Part shown: piece after piece, positions 8,911 to 17,749 of the stretch
How positions within the stretch are numbered: the stretch's first letter is position 1
Layout of the letters: each line of letters starts with the position of its first letter
From: Bacillus sp. 2B10
GTDB taxonomy: Bacteria; Pseudomonadota; Alphaproteobacteria; Sphingomonadales; Sphingomonadaceae
Assembly: GCA_003946805.1 (NCBI GenBank)
Contig: RPSH01000022.1
Location: 1 to 64,000 of the forward strand
DNA: 64,000 nucleotides
Direction of reading: 5' to 3'
The notes under the pieces: generated by a model
Seen by the model: only the letters and a program-made list of their open reading frames with translations
The model's database searches: none
Told to the model about the DNA's origin: nothing
Position numbers and translations under genes: made by a program

Positions 8911-10350
8911 TTACGACAGCGTCGGACGCCAGTCCCAGCCGAGCGGGTCGCCGTCCATCACCTCGACGCCCGCCGCCGTCAGTTCGTCGCGGATCGCGTC
9001 GCTCGCCGCGAAGTCCTTTGCAGCGCGCGCTTCCTTGCGGTCGGCCAGACGCGCCTCGATCGTATCGGCATCGATCGTCGCGTCGGCGGGGCGGACGCGC
9101 AGGTCGGCACGCTCGACAGTGGATAGCCCCAGGCCCAGCACCGCATCGAAATCCGCCAGTGCGACGAGCCGGTCGGCCGGCGTCAGCTTCTTGTCGGCAA
9201 GCAGTTCGTCGAGCACCGGCAGCGCGCGCGGCGTGTTGAGGTCGTCCGATACTGCCGCGTCGAGCCGTTCGCGATAGGCCGCGGCCTTGCCCGCATCGCC
9301 TTCGCCGTCCGCCCGCGTGCGCAACCCCGCGACCGTCATCACCAGTCGCTTCAGCCGGGTCAGCGCCGCCAGCAGGTTGTCGGGCGAAAACTCCAGTTCG
9401 GAGCGATACTGCGCCGACAGGCACATCAGGCGATAGGCGAGCGGATGGACGCCGCCGTCGATCAGCGTTTGCAGCGTGGTGAAGTCGCCCTTCGACTTCG
9501 ACATCTTGCCCGACCGTTCGACGAGGAAGTTGTTGTGCATCCAGAAGGCGGCACCGCTGTCGGCGCAGCCGCACCATGCCTGGTTCTGCGCGATCTCGTT
9601 CGGGTGGTGGATTTCGCGGTGATCGATGCCGCCGGTATGGATGTCGAACGGGCTGCCGAGATACTTGATGCTCATCACCGAACATTCGAGGTGCCAGCCC
9701 GGCGCGCCCCGCCCCCATGGCGAATCCCACTCCATCTGGCGCGTCTCGCCCGGCGGGGTCCTGCGCCAGATCGCGAAGTCCTGCGGATGGCGCTTGCCCG
9801 CCACCGGATCGATGCGACCCTCGCCCGCATCGTCCTGCCCGCCGGCCAGCGCGCCGTAGTTCGGAACGGTCGTGCTGTCGAAATACAGGCCGCTGTCGAG
9901 TTCGTAGCAATGGCCGGGCGCGATCCTTTCGGCGAAGGCGATCATTTCGGCGATGTGATCGGTCGCGACCGACCAGCGCGTCGGATCGTCGATGTTCAGG
10001 TCGCGCAGATTGCCCTTGAACGCCGCCGTATAATGCGCGGCGATGTCCCAGATCGACTGCGCGTTCGCCCTGGCCGCCGCCTCCATCTTGTCGTCGCCGG
10101 CATCGGCATCCGACGTCAGGTGGCCGACATCGGTGATGTTGATGACATGGGTGAGCGGATAGCCCTTCCACCGCAGCACCCGGCTGAGCGTATCGGTGAA
10201 GACATAGGCGCGCAGGTTGCCGATATGGGCATAGTTGTAGACGGTCGGCCCGCACGAATAGACGCGCACCCCCTTTACCGGGTCGAGCGGTTCGAAACGC
10301 TGAAGGCGGCGGGTCAGCGAATTGTGGAGCGTGAGCGGGGCACCGTACAT
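8911..10350 (-). CDS. cysS: Cysteinyl-tRNA synthetase
   Basis: 479 aa from the ATG at 10350 (MYGAPLTLHNSLTRRLQRF). It charges tRNA-Cys with cysteine. The class I signature is YNYAHIGNLRAYV (HIGN form of HIGH) and the second signature is KMSKSKGDF. Zinc-ligand positions are visible in YSCGPTV, WHLECSVMS and TGGIDHREIHHPNE. The C-terminal half is the helical DALR-like anticodon domain. Length is normal. The frame is open further upstream into unrelated arginine-rich residues, so the family-typical start was taken. It is divergent from the SRPBCC gene, leaving 185 bp for two promoters. Confidence 0.96.
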   Translation of the reverse strand: MYGAPLTLHNSLTRRLQRFEPLDPVKGVRVYSCGPTVYNYAHIGNLRAYVFTDTLSRVLRWKGYPLTHVINITDVGHLTSDADAGDDKMEAAARANAQSIWDIAAHYTAAFKGNLRDLNIDDPTRWSVATDHIAEMIAFAERIAPGHCYELDSGLYFDSTTVPNYGALAGGQDDAGEGRIDPVAGKRHPQDFAIWRRTPPGETRQMEWDSPWGRGAPGWHLECSVMSIKYLGSPFDIHTGGIDHREIHHPNEIAQNQAWCGCADSGAAFWMHNNFLVERSGKMSKSKGDFTTLQTLIDGGVHPLAYRLMCLSAQYRSELEFSPDNLLAALTRLKRLVMTVAGLRTRADGEGDAGKAAAYRERLDAAVSDDLNTPRALPVLDELLADKKLTPADRLVALADFDAVLGLGLSTVERADLRVRPADATIDADTIEARLADRKEARAAKDFAASDAIRDELTAAGVEVMDGDPLGWDWRPTLS

Positions 10351-10535
10351 GACCGGGCGTGTAGCGCGATGCGCCCCGTCTGCAAATCCGGGCCGTTGGC
10401 CGGCAAAAGCGGGCATGGGCGTGGAACAGGGGCGGGAGCCGTCGGTTAGGGTTGCATCGCGCCGAAAACGCAAGGGCGATCAATAGCTTATCATGGATCA
10501 ATCAGCCGGATCGACGATCCGGCGGACGGGAGAGC

Positions 10536-11114
10536 ATGGCCATGGCCGAACCCGAATTGCCCGGCGACATCGTGCGCGACGACGCACCCGCCTTTACCTC
10601 CAAGGACCGGACCGAGCGCGGCGGCGCGGCGCCCAACGGCGAATCGTCGGTGTCGGGGGTTGCGGTCACGATCAACCGTCCGGCGGCGGAGCTTTACGCC
10701 TATTGGCGCGACTTCGGGAACCTCGCGACCTTCATGCTGAACGTGGAGGCGATCGAGGTGCGTGACGACCGGCGCTCGCACTGGACGGTCGCAGGCCCGG
10801 GCGGCAGCTACGAATGGGAGGCGATTGTCACGGAAGACGTACCGGGCGAGCGGATCGGCTGGCGTGCCGAACGGGGCGACGTGCCCAACAGCGGCTGGGT
10901 GTCGTTCACCCCGGCGGCACCCGGACGAGGCACGGTGGTGACGGCGATGATCGCCTATTCGCCGCCCGCCGGCATCGTCGGCAAGCTGGTCGCCAAGGTG
11001 ACGCAGAAGGAGCCGGCGATCCAGGCAAGGCGCGACCTGCGCCGCTTCAAGCAGCTGATGGAAACCGGCGAGATCGCGACGACCACGCCCCCCAACCGCG
11101 AACCCAGATCGTAA
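10536..11114 (+). CDS. SRPBCC family protein (polyketide cyclase/START-like)
   Basis: 192 aa. The start is either ATG 10536 or ATG 10542; GGGAG at 10528-10532 is better spaced for the second. After a charged N-terminal stretch of about 45 residues comes one SRPBCC fold (about 45-160), starting [20 protein letters not shown] and including [20 protein letters not shown], which is typical of the cyclase/dehydrase-like group. The family binds hydrophobic ligands in a deep cavity; no specific ligand can be named. Its stop is 13 bp before the alcohol dehydrogenase gene, so the two are probably an operon. Confidence 0.85.
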   Translation: MAMAEPELPGDIVRDDAPAFTSKDRTERGGAAPNGESSVSGVAVTINRPAAELYAYWRDFGNLATFMLNVEAIEVRDDRRSHWTVAGPGGSYEWEAIVTEDVPGERIGWRAERGDVPNSGWVSFTPAAPGRGTVVTAMIAYSPPAGIVGKLVAKVTQKEPAIQARRDLRRFKQLMETGEIATTTPPNREPRS

Positions 11115-11127
11115 AGGAACGTCAGCC

Positions 11128-12354
11128 ATGCGCGCACTTACCTGGCACGGCAAGCACGACGTCCGCGTCGACACCGTCCCCGATCCCGAAATCCTCAACC
11201 CGCGCGACGCGATCATCAGGATCACGTCGACCGCGATCTGCGGGTCCGACCTGCACCTGTACGACGGCTATATCCCGACGATGCAGGCGGGCGACATCCT
11301 CGGCCACGAATTCATGGGCGAGGTGGTCGAGACCGGCCCGAAATCGACGCTCACGAAGGGGCAGCGCGTCGTAGTTCCCTTCGTGATCGCGTGCGGCAGC
11401 TGCTATCATTGCTCGAAACAGCAATATTCGGGCTGCGACAACGGCAACCCGGCCGACAATCAGGACATCGCGCAGGAACTGTGGGGACAGGTCGCGCCCG
11501 GCCTGTTCGGCTACAGCCACATGACCGGCGGCTATCCCGGCGGGCAGGCGGAATATGTCCGCGTACCGTTCAGCGACGTCGGCCCGATCGTGATCCCCGA
11601 CGGGGTCGATGACGACAAGGTCCTGTTCCTGTCGGACATCCTGCCCACCGGATGGATGGCGGCGGAGAATGCCGATATCGAGGATGGCGACATCGTGGCC
11701 GTGTGGGGCTGCGGCCCGGTCGGGCTGTTCGCGATCCAGTCGGCGTTGCTGATGGGCGCGCACCGGGTGATCGCGATCGATCACTTCCCGCACCGGTTGT
11801 CGCTGGCGAAGGGATTGGGGGCGGAAGTCCTCAACTTCGAGGAAACCGACATCTACGACGCGCTGATGACGATGACCGGCGGGATCGGGCCCGATGCGGT
11901 GATCGACAGCGTCGGGCTCGAAAGCCACGGGCTGTTCGTCGACAACATCGTCGACCAGATCAAGGCATCGACCTTTCTCGGCACCGATCGTCCGCACGCC
12001 TTGCGCCAGGCGATCATGGCGTGCCGCAAGGGCGGTCGCGTGTCGGTCCCCGGTGTCTATGGCGGGATGATCGACAAGTTCCCGTTCGGCGCGCTGATGG
12101 AAAAGGGGCTGACGCTCAAGACCGGGCAGACCCATGTTCAGCGCTATCTGCCCGCGTTGCTGACCGCGATCATGGAGGAGAGGATCGACACGACCTTCAT
12201 GATCTCCGACCGGATGGCGCTGGAGGATGCGCCGACCGGCTACCGGAAGTTCCACGACGAACAGAATGTCTGCACCAAGGTCGTGCTGAAGCCCGACTGG
12301 GCGAAGGGCAAGGTGCAGGCGACACCGGGCCGCATCACCCCCGACGGCGGATAA
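11128..12354 (+). CDS. Zinc-dependent alcohol dehydrogenase (glutathione-independent formaldehyde dehydrogenase-like)
   Basis: 408 aa. A medium-chain dehydrogenase with the GroES-like N-terminal domain: catalytic zinc ligands in [11 protein letters not shown] and [10 protein letters not shown], and the structural-zinc lobe in [18 protein letters not shown]. The Rossmann motif is [12 protein letters not shown]. The inserted segment containing [20 protein letters not shown] is typical of the subgroup related to glutathione-independent formaldehyde dehydrogenase. Substrate unknown. It follows the SRPBCC gene after 13 bp with AGGAACG as ribosome site, and it ends 9 bp from the convergent copB stop. 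Confidence 0.88.
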   Translation: MRALTWHGKHDVRVDTVPDPEILNPRDAIIRITSTAICGSDLHLYDGYIPTMQAGDILGHEFMGEVVETGPKSTLTKGQRVVVPFVIACGSCYHCSKQQYSGCDNGNPADNQDIAQELWGQVAPGLFGYSHMTGGYPGGQAEYVRVPFSDVGPIVIPDGVDDDKVLFLSDILPTGWMAAENADIEDGDIVAVWGCGPVGLFAIQSALLMGAHRVIAIDHFPHRLSLAKGLGAEVLNFEETDIYDALMTMTGGIGPDAVIDSVGLESHGLFVDNIVDQIKASTFLGTDRPHALRQAIMACRKGGRVSVPGVYGGMIDKFPFGALMEKGLTLKTGQTHVQRYLPALLTAIMEERIDTTFMISDRMALEDAPTGYRKFHDEQNVCTKVVLKPDWAKGKVQATPGRITPDGG

Positions 12355-12363
12355 TCGCCGCCG

Positions 12364-13251
12364 TCAGAACCACGCGCGAATGCCGGCGACCAGTTCGAGG
12401 CCGCCGGCATCCGCGCCACGATCGCGGGCGAAGCGCCGGGTGTCGCCGAAGCGCCGCTCCCATGCGACCCCGACATAGGGCGCGAATTCGCGGGCGATCT
12501 CGTAACGCAGGCGCAGCCCCAGTTCGGCGGCGGTGATGCCCGATCCGATGCCGACCGCACGAACGTCCTGCGCCGACAGGTTCACTTCGGCGCGGGGCTG
12601 CGCGATCAGTCGCTGGGTGATCCGCTGGTCGTAATAGCCCTCGACCCGCCCGGTCAGTTCGCCGCGGGTCGACAGGAAGGCATGGGCCTCCACCTCGAAC
12701 CAGTATGGCGCCAGACCTTCGACCCCGACCGCGGCATGGGTGCGCGCCGGGGTGGGGCGGATGTCCTGCCGGACGCCGGCCTGCAGATTGAAATAGGGGC
12801 CGATCGCGCGCGAATAGAGCGCCTGCACCTCGGCGGACCCGAGCCGGTCGCCGCCTTCGCCCTCGCTCTTGACGACGAGGCGGTGGAGGTCGCCGCCATA
12901 CCAGCCTTCGCCTTCCCACCGATAGCCGCCGTCGCGCCATTCGATGCGGTCGAGCAGCAGCTGGCCGAAACGCTGCCCGCCGCCTTCCTCCGCCATCATC
13001 GTCGCGCGCGACCGTGCCATGGCGTCGGCACCCCAGACGCGATCGGCGGCGTGCGGCATCGGCACCGGCGGGGCGGGGGCGCCGCCGGGGGGCAGGTCGG
13101 TACCTGAAGCCGCCGGGTCGACAGGGGGCGCGGGCGTGGCGTGGTCCATTTCGGAATGGTCCATCTGGCCATGGTCCATCTGGCTATGGTCCTGCGCCGG
13201 CGCCGGAGCGGCCGTACCGATGGCGAGCAGCAGCGCGAGCCCGGCGGTCAT
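12364..13251 (-). CDS. copB: Copper resistance protein B (outer-membrane CopB/PcoB)
   Basis: 295 aa from the ATG at 13251, whose ATGA overlaps the copA stop. A signal peptide (MTAGLALLLAIGTAAPAPAQ) precedes a Met/His-rich copper-binding stretch of repeated MDH units (DHSQMDHGQMDHSEMDH). The rest is a beta-barrel with family motifs RVWGADAMARSRATMM, DRIEWRDG, EVQALYSRAIGPYFNLQAG and the terminal aromatic AGIRAWF. CopB is the outer-membrane partner of the multicopper oxidase CopA in periplasmic copper tolerance. It is the last gene of a five-gene minus-strand operon that starts at 16408. Confidence 0.92.
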   Translation of the reverse strand: MTAGLALLLAIGTAAPAPAQDHSQMDHGQMDHSEMDHATPAPPVDPAASGTDLPPGGAPAPPVPMPHAADRVWGADAMARSRATMMAEEGGGQRFGQLLLDRIEWRDGGYRWEGEGWYGGDLHRLVVKSEGEGGDRLGSAEVQALYSRAIGPYFNLQAGVRQDIRPTPARTHAAVGVEGLAPYWFEVEAHAFLSTRGELTGRVEGYYDQRITQRLIAQPRAEVNLSAQDVRAVGIGSGITAAELGLRLRYEIAREFAPYVGVAWERRFGDTRRFARDRGADAGGLELVAGIRAWF

Positions 13252-15080
13252 GCCGCGCCTCCCGCCGCGCGGACGGTGACGACGCGCATCATCCCCGCCA
13301 GCATGTGGTAGAGCATGTGGCAATGGAACGCCCAGTCGCCCGGCGCATCGGCGGTCAGGTCGACGCTGACGATCCCGCCGGGCTGGACGATAACCGTGTG
13401 CTTGCGCGGCGCATGGTCGCCCTGCCCGGTGACCAGTTCGAAGAAATGGCCGTGCAGGTGGATCGGATGCGCCATCATCGTGTCGTTGATGAGGTTGATC
13501 CGCACCCGTTCGCCCAGGGTGAAGGCAAAGGGTTCGTGGGTATCGACCATCCGCTTGCCGTCGAAGCCCCACATGAACCGTTCCATGTTGCCGGTCAGGT
13601 GGATGTCGATCTGCCGCCCCGGCGCGCGGACATCGGGGTTGCGCTCCAGCGCGCGCAGCTGGCGATAGGTCAACACGCGGTGGCCGACATCCTCCAGCCC
13701 CTGTCCCGGAAACCCGGTGCGGTCGGCGGGCATGGGGGAAATGGTCTGGACCCCTGGCGACTTCGCCACCTGCGGTGCCGCGGCGAAGTCGCGCATCTTC
13801 ATCGCGCCATGATCCATGCCGCCATGGTCCATCGCGCCATGGTCCATCGCGCCGTGATCCATGCCGCCATGATCCATCCCGCCATGGTCCATCGCGCCGT
13901 GCTCCGGCGCATCGGCGGTGGCGAGACGGCGCGAGGCGTTCTGTTCGGCGGTCGGATCGGGCGAGCGGGGCGTGGCGTGGTCCATCGCCCCCATGCCCAT
14001 GTCGGTCATCGTCGCCAGCGGACGCGGGCGCAGCGGCGGGACCGGCGCGACTATGCCGGGGCGCGGGCTCAGCGTCGCGCGTGCCATGCCCGACCGGTCG
14101 ACGCTCTCGCCGACCAGCGTATAGGCACGGTCGAGCGGGGTCACGATCGCGTCATAGGTTTCGGCCACGCCGATCTGGAATTCGTCGACGGTCACCGGCG
14201 CGACGTTCAGCCCGTCGGCCTGCACGATGGTCAGCGGCAGGCCCGGAATACGCACGTTGAAGGTCGTCATCGCCGAGGCATTCACGATCCGCAGCCGCAC
14301 CCGCTCGCCCGCGCGGAACGTGCCGGTCCAGTTGTCGGCCGGGCCATGGCCGTTGACCAGATAGCGATAGGTCGCCCCCGTCGCGTCGGCGATGTCGGCC
14401 GGGTCCATCCGCATCGCACCCCAATGCGCGCGGTCGCCGGCCGGCTGGTCGCGCCCGGTCAGCAGGCCGGCCAGCGTCTGCCGCTGGAAATTGTAATAGC
14501 CCGGCTGAACCTTCAGGCGGCGGAAGATCGCGTCGGGGCGCGACCGGCTGTGATCCGACAGGACGATGACGTGTTCGCGGTCATAGGCGACGGGGTCGGG
14601 CGCGGCGGGATCGATCACGATCGGCCCGTACAGTCCGGTCTGTTCCTGTCCGCCCGAATGGCTGTGATACCAGTAGGTGCCGTTCTGCCGCACCGGGAAG
14701 TCGTAGAGAAAGCTCTCTCCCGGGGCGATGCCGGGAAAGGACACGCCGGGCACGCCATCATACTGGAACGGGACGAGCAGCCCGTGCCAGTGGAGCGAAC
14801 TGTCGACGTCGAGGTCGTTGGTCACGCGGATACGTGCGCGCTGCCCCTCGCGCAGGCGGATCAGCGGGGCGGGCGACATGCCGTTGATCCCGATCGCGCG
14901 CGACGGCCGCCCATCGATCACGCGGTTCAGCCGGCCGATGCGCAGCTCGATCAGGTCGCCGGACACTACCGGCGTCGCATCGGGCGCGGTGGCGCCGAGC
15001 GGCGTCCACGCCCCCAGCATCAGTCCGCCGCCGCCCAGTGCCGCGCCGCGCAGCAGCGCGCGGCGGTCGATCGTCGTCAT
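13248..15080 (-). CDS. copA: Periplasmic multicopper oxidase CopA (copper resistance)
   Basis: 610 aa with a Tat-type signal (MTTIDRRALLRGAALGGGG). It oxidises or sequesters copper in the periplasm. Three cupredoxin domains can be followed. The trinuclear-site motifs are SLHWHG, YWYHSHSGGQ, HPIHLHGHFF and the C-terminal HCHMLYHMLAGM (HCHxxxHxxxxM), so all type 1-3 ligands appear intact. Between domains 2 and 3, at about residues 385-420, six to seven tandem MDHG(G/A) units form a Met/His copper-binding region. The stop overlaps copB, and the gene begins 61 bp after the ECF sigma gene, placing it under the same regulatory module. Confidence 0.95.
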   Translation of the reverse strand: MTTIDRRALLRGAALGGGGLMLGAWTPLGATAPDATPVVSGDLIELRIGRLNRVIDGRPSRAIGINGMSPAPLIRLREGQRARIRVTNDLDVDSSLHWHGLLVPFQYDGVPGVSFPGIAPGESFLYDFPVRQNGTYWYHSHSGGQEQTGLYGPIVIDPAAPDPVAYDREHVIVLSDHSRSRPDAIFRRLKVQPGYYNFQRQTLAGLLTGRDQPAGDRAHWGAMRMDPADIADATGATYRYLVNGHGPADNWTGTFRAGERVRLRIVNASAMTTFNVRIPGLPLTIVQADGLNVAPVTVDEFQIGVAETYDAIVTPLDRAYTLVGESVDRSGMARATLSPRPGIVAPVPPLRPRPLATMTDMGMGAMDHATPRSPDPTAEQNASRRLATADAPEHGAMDHGGMDHGGMDHGAMDHGAMDHGGMDHGAMKMRDFAAAPQVAKSPGVQTISPMPADRTGFPGQGLEDVGHRVLTYRQLRALERNPDVRAPGRQIDIHLTGNMERFMWGFDGKRMVDTHEPFAFTLGERVRINLINDTMMAHPIHLHGHFFELVTGQGDHAPRKHTVIVQPGGIVSVDLTADAPGDWAFHCHMLYHMLAGMMRVVTVRAAGGAA

Positions 15081-15141
15081 CGTGTCGAACCCCGTCGAAA
15101 GCCCCTGTCGTTCCCCGATACGCAGGGCATCGCCGCGCCCC

Positions 15142-15708
15142 TCAGCGTTCGAGCAATTCGTTCAGCCGCGCGCGGGCGCGGCGGATGCGCGTCTCGACCG
15201 CTTTGGGCGTGATGCCGAGCAGCGTCGCGGCCTCGGCATGGCGCATTTCCTCGACGGTGCATAGCAGCAGGGGTTCGCGCAAGGCCGCGGGCAGGCCGGC
15301 CATCGCCGCACGCACCCGCGCCAGTTCCTGCCGGTCGGCGGCGGAGCGGGCCGGATCGGCGTCGCCCGCGGCGAGGGTGTCGGCAAGGTCGTCGATCGGC
15401 CGCGCCCCGAAGAAGAAGGCGCGCAGCGCGCGGCGGCGGGCCCGGTCGCGGCATTTGTTGAGCGTGATCGCCGCCAGCCATGTCGCCAGCGACCGCTCCG
15501 GATCGTAGCGCGATAAGGCGCGATACGCCGACAGGAAGGTATCCTGCACCACGTCGAGCGCTTCGTCGGGATCGGCGATGCTGTTGAGCGCGAGGCGGTA
15601 CACCCGCCCCTTGTACCGCTGCATCAGCGCGGCGAACGCGGCCTCGTCCCCGGTCCGCGCCAGCGCCACCAGGGCATCGTCGCGCGTACTGGCATCGATC
15701 GCCGTCAC
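15142..15708 (-). CDS. ECF RNA polymerase sigma factor (CnrH-like)
   Basis: 188 aa. Region 2 is at about residues 22-90 (DEAAFAALMQRYKGRVYRLA, DVVQDTFLSAYRAL, SLATWLAAITLNKCRDRAR). Region 4 is at about 125-185 (LPAALREPLLLCTVEEMRHA, AATLLGITPKAVETRIRRAR). This two-region layout defines group IV (ECF) sigma factors. Its ATG overlaps the stop of the CnrX-like sensor gene, and copA follows 61 bp later. The gene order anti-sigma, sensor, sigma equals cnrYXH of Cupriavidus metallidurans. I infer that it drives the copper genes, and possibly its own operon, when the sensor detects periplasmic metal. Confidence 0.92.
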   Translation of the reverse strand: MTAIDASTRDDALVALARTGDEAAFAALMQRYKGRVYRLALNSIADPDEALDVVQDTFLSAYRALSRYDPERSLATWLAAITLNKCRDRARRRALRAFFFGARPIDDLADTLAAGDADPARSAADRQELARVRAAMAGLPAALREPLLLCTVEEMRHAEAATLLGITPKAVETRIRRARARLNELLER

Positions 15709-16148
15709 TGAGTCGGCTGGGTAAGCGCGCGGTCCACCGCCCGGTCGAACGCGGGCAGCTGGTCCGGGCGCAGCAGCCGCCGCATGGCAAAGACATGCGC
15801 CAGCGTCGCCTTCTGCAACGTCCCCATGGTGCGGTGACAGGCATCGACCGCTGCGGCGACGCGCGGCCCCTCGCCATGTTCGGCGGCGATCGCGGCGGAC
15901 AGCGCGGCATTGTCGGCGCGCATCTGCGCCTGCAACGCGCCGCGCCGCCCGGCAAAGTCGGTCTCGAGCGCGTCTAGCCGCCGGCGCTGGTCATCGCTCA
16001 GCGCCATGCCGTCATGCAGCAGCGCGTGCAGTTCGTTGCCATGGCTGCTGCCCTGCCGATCGTTGATCGCGCGCCCGGCCAGCACGCCCGCCACCGCCGC
16101 CACGAAGGCGACCAGCGCGACCATGATCGTCCAGCGACGCCGGCTCAC
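15705..16148 (-). CDS. CnrX-like periplasmic metal sensor
   Basis: 147 aa from a GTG at 16148 that overlaps the stop of the preceding gene (GTGA). An N-terminal membrane anchor (MVALVAFVAAVAGVLAG, about residues 9-25) is followed by a helical periplasmic domain of the Spy/CpxP/CnrX type. The metal ligands known for CnrX (His42, His46, Glu63, His119, Met123 in a 148-residue protein) have counterparts here at His41, His45, Glu62, His118 and Met122: HGNELHALLH, ALETDF and HVFAM. The constant offset of one residue makes a CnrX-type sensor very likely. Its stop overlaps the sigma gene. Which metal it senses is not proven; copA/copB downstream point to copper. Confidence 0.85.
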   Translation of the reverse strand: MSRRRWTIMVALVAFVAAVAGVLAGRAINDRQGSSHGNELHALLHDGMALSDDQRRRLDALETDFAGRRGALQAQMRADNAALSAAIAAEHGEGPRVAAAVDACHRTMGTLQKATLAHVFAMRRLLRPDQLPAFDRAVDRALTQPTQ

Positions 16149-16408
16149 CGGTCGCCCAGCAGGGTCGAAGGGGCGAGGGCGAGGTCGTCGGCCAGCGCCG
16201 GCGGTACGGGGCGGGGCAGGGGATCGGCGGCGATCAGCCCCAGCGTCACCGCGCCGATCGCGGCGATGCCGGCCAGCCGCAGCCCGGCACCGCGCGCTGC
16301 CCGCTCGCCGTGCAGGCGGTCGAACACGCCCGATTCGACGCCGTGCAGGCCGGGATGGTCGGGCGTCCGCGACAACAGCCGCAACGATCGGTCGAGAGGG
16401 TCGGTCAT
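16145..16408 (-). CDS. Small single-pass membrane protein, probable CnrY-like anti-sigma factor
   Basis: 87 aa from the ATG at 16408; a second ATG lies 6 bp upstream at 16414. GAGGA lies nine bases before the ATG at 16408, which favours it. A cytoplasmic N-terminal part of about 42 residues (MTDPLDRSLRLLSRTPDHPG) precedes one membrane helix (LRLAGIAAIGAVTLGLIAA, about 43-61) and a short periplasmic tail. CnrY, the anti-sigma of the Cnr system, has the same size and topology. I see no strong sequence signature, so the call rests mainly on position: first gene of the operon, overlapping the CnrX-like sensor, which overlaps the ECF sigma gene. Restraint of the sigma factor at the membrane is inferred. 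Confidence 0.65.
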   Translation of the reverse strand: MTDPLDRSLRLLSRTPDHPGLHGVESGVFDRLHGERAARGAGLRLAGIAAIGAVTLGLIAADPLPRPVPPALADDLALAPSTLLGDR

Positions 16409-16600
16409 GTGCATGGTTCCTCGGCGGTCGGGACGGAATACGCACCCGGCCGGTCTTTCCCTCACCAACGCGGACGGCGCCATCCTGTCAAACATGGCCC
16501 GCCCGCGCCAGCGCCTATCGACCCGCAGCCCGAGCGGTGGCGGCAATTGCCCCCCGGCGGGGATATTCTTGCGAAGGTCGAAAGGTCCGCCCCGGTCCTG

Positions 16601-16808
16601 CCGTACCCCCGCGCAGGCGGGGGTCCAGAGTAACGGCAGGACGACATTCGTGGCTCTTGTACCCCCGCCTGCGCGGGGGTACGCGGGATGCGATCAAGGC
16701 GGCGGTTGCCGCATCGTCTGGACCCCCGCGCAGGCGGGGGTACGTGAACCAGAAAGGCTCCTGATCCTGCTGGATGGCGCTTCAATTCGCTGAATGTCGA
16801 TCGGTCCC
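16601..16808. repeat. Second copy of the 18-bp-ended palindromic repeat, with an inserted extra hairpin unit
   Basis: Lies in the 600-bp gene-free stretch 16409-17008. From CCGTACCCCCGCGCAGG onward it matches 8638-8782 almost base for base, through AACGGCAGGACGACATTCG and GAACCAGAAAGGCTCCTGAT to GCTGAATGTCGATCGG. About 62 bp are inserted at 16658-16719, bringing a third CCCCCGC...GCGGGGG palindrome. The left 18-bp end is not conserved. A related GCTGAACGTCGACCG motif recurs at 16915-16929. The stretch before 16601 must hold the promoter of the copper operon; the part after 16808 leads to the gene at 17009. Confidence 0.75.
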
Positions 16809-17008
16809 AAGGTTTGCGCCTCTGGCCGCTGGCCCCGCCTGCGCGGGGGTGCGAAAAACGGATTTTCGCGAAGGGACTTATGTCGGGAAGGGGGAGCAAA
16901 TGGCGCACATGCTCCGCTGAACGTCGACCGCCCTTCGCATGGTCGCTGGCGTCGCCATCCCGGTGCGATATACCGATGGTCCGATTTTTCCGCGCGAAAG
17001 GTGGTTCC

Positions 17009-17482
17009 ATGCCCGTGATGCTCGCTGCCCTGCTCCTGCTTCAGGCCGCTGCCGCGCCGTGCCCCGCCGTCGCGCCGCCACCGGTCGAACTGGCCGGATG
17101 GGCCACGCCGCGTCCGATCGATGCCGCCCGCGATACGGTGCTGACCCCCGGCGTCGCGGTTCGCGCGAAGCTGGTGGCGCAGTCGACGTTGCGCTTCGCC
17201 GTGCCGCCGCACAAGCCGGGGGATGCGGCGGCCCGGGGCGGCATCTTCCGTTTCGTCACGACGCAGCCGGGACGCTACCGCGTGGCGCTGGGCAGCGGTG
17301 CGTGGATCGATGTGGTCGATGGCGGCCGGGCGCTGGCGTCCGTCGGCCATGGTCACGGCCCGGCGTGCAGCGGCATCCGCAAGATGGTCGATTTCGACCT
17401 GCCCGCCGGGACGCATGTGGTGCAGATCGCGGGAAGCCGCGAGGCCGTGCTGACGATGATGGTGGTGCGCCTGCCCGGCTGA
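17009..17482 (+). CDS. Secreted hypothetical protein
   Basis: 157 aa from the ATG at 17009, preceded by AAAGGTGG. The N-terminus MPVMLAALLLLQAAAAPCPA is a Sec signal peptide, so the mature protein is probably periplasmic or extracellular. The mature part looks like one beta-sandwich domain, with alternating strands such as GRYRVALGSGAWIDVVDGG and THVVQIAGSREAVLTMMVVR. Two Cys (after the signal and in GPACSGIRKMVDFDLP) might pair. The layout recalls pre-peptidase C-terminal or carbohydrate-binding-like folds, but I recognise no family. The gene stands alone and ends at a hairpin next to tRNA-Cys. Confidence 0.7.
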   Translation: MPVMLAALLLLQAAAAPCPAVAPPPVELAGWATPRPIDAARDTVLTPGVAVRAKLVAQSTLRFAVPPHKPGDAAARGGIFRFVTTQPGRYRVALGSGAWIDVVDGGRALASVGHGHGPACSGIRKMVDFDLPAGTHVVQIAGSREAVLTMMVVRLPG

Positions 17483-17506
17483 ACGGACGGCGAATCGACC
17501 GTCCGT
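17483..17506. terminator. Hairpin between a secreted-protein gene and tRNA-Cys
   Basis: ACGGACGG (17483-17490), an 8-base loop, and CCGTCCGT (17499-17506) form a perfect 8-bp stem starting at the base after the stop codon. It also directly follows the 3' end of the convergent tRNA. There is no U-run, so intrinsic termination is possible but weak. Confidence 0.4.
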
Positions 17507-17580
17507 TGGAGGCGCGACCGGGAATCGAACCCGGGTGCAAGGATTTGCAGTCCTCTGCGTCACCACTCCGCCATCGCGCC
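17507..17580 (-). tRNA. tRNA-Cys (GCA)
   Basis: 74 nt on the minus strand, beginning GGCGCGATGGCGGAGTGG. The acceptor stem GGCGCGA pairs with TCGCGCC, followed by discriminator T and an encoded CCA. The anticodon loop is CTGCAAA with anticodon GCA, and the T arm contains GGTTCGATTCC. All four arms can be drawn. It lies between the convergent secreted-protein gene and the divergent pcm-like gene. Confidence 0.96.
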
Positions 17581-17749
17581 TCGATACGGTGGGAGGCGGG
17601 CATTTGCGGGGCGCGCGGGCCGGTGTCAACCGTCCCGCTGCAAATTATACCCGGCCGCATCCTTGGCGTCGGCGCTTCGTCGCGATAGACAGCGGCTGGC
17701 GCGCGATGTGTGTTGCGCGGGTAAAACAGTTGTGCGACAGGATTGCACC

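Noticed and set aside
13795..13910. Tandem DNA repeats resembling a small CRISPR or minisatellite.
   Set aside because: They are in frame within copA and encode the MDHG(G/A) Met/His copper-binding units; there are no spacers and no cas genes.
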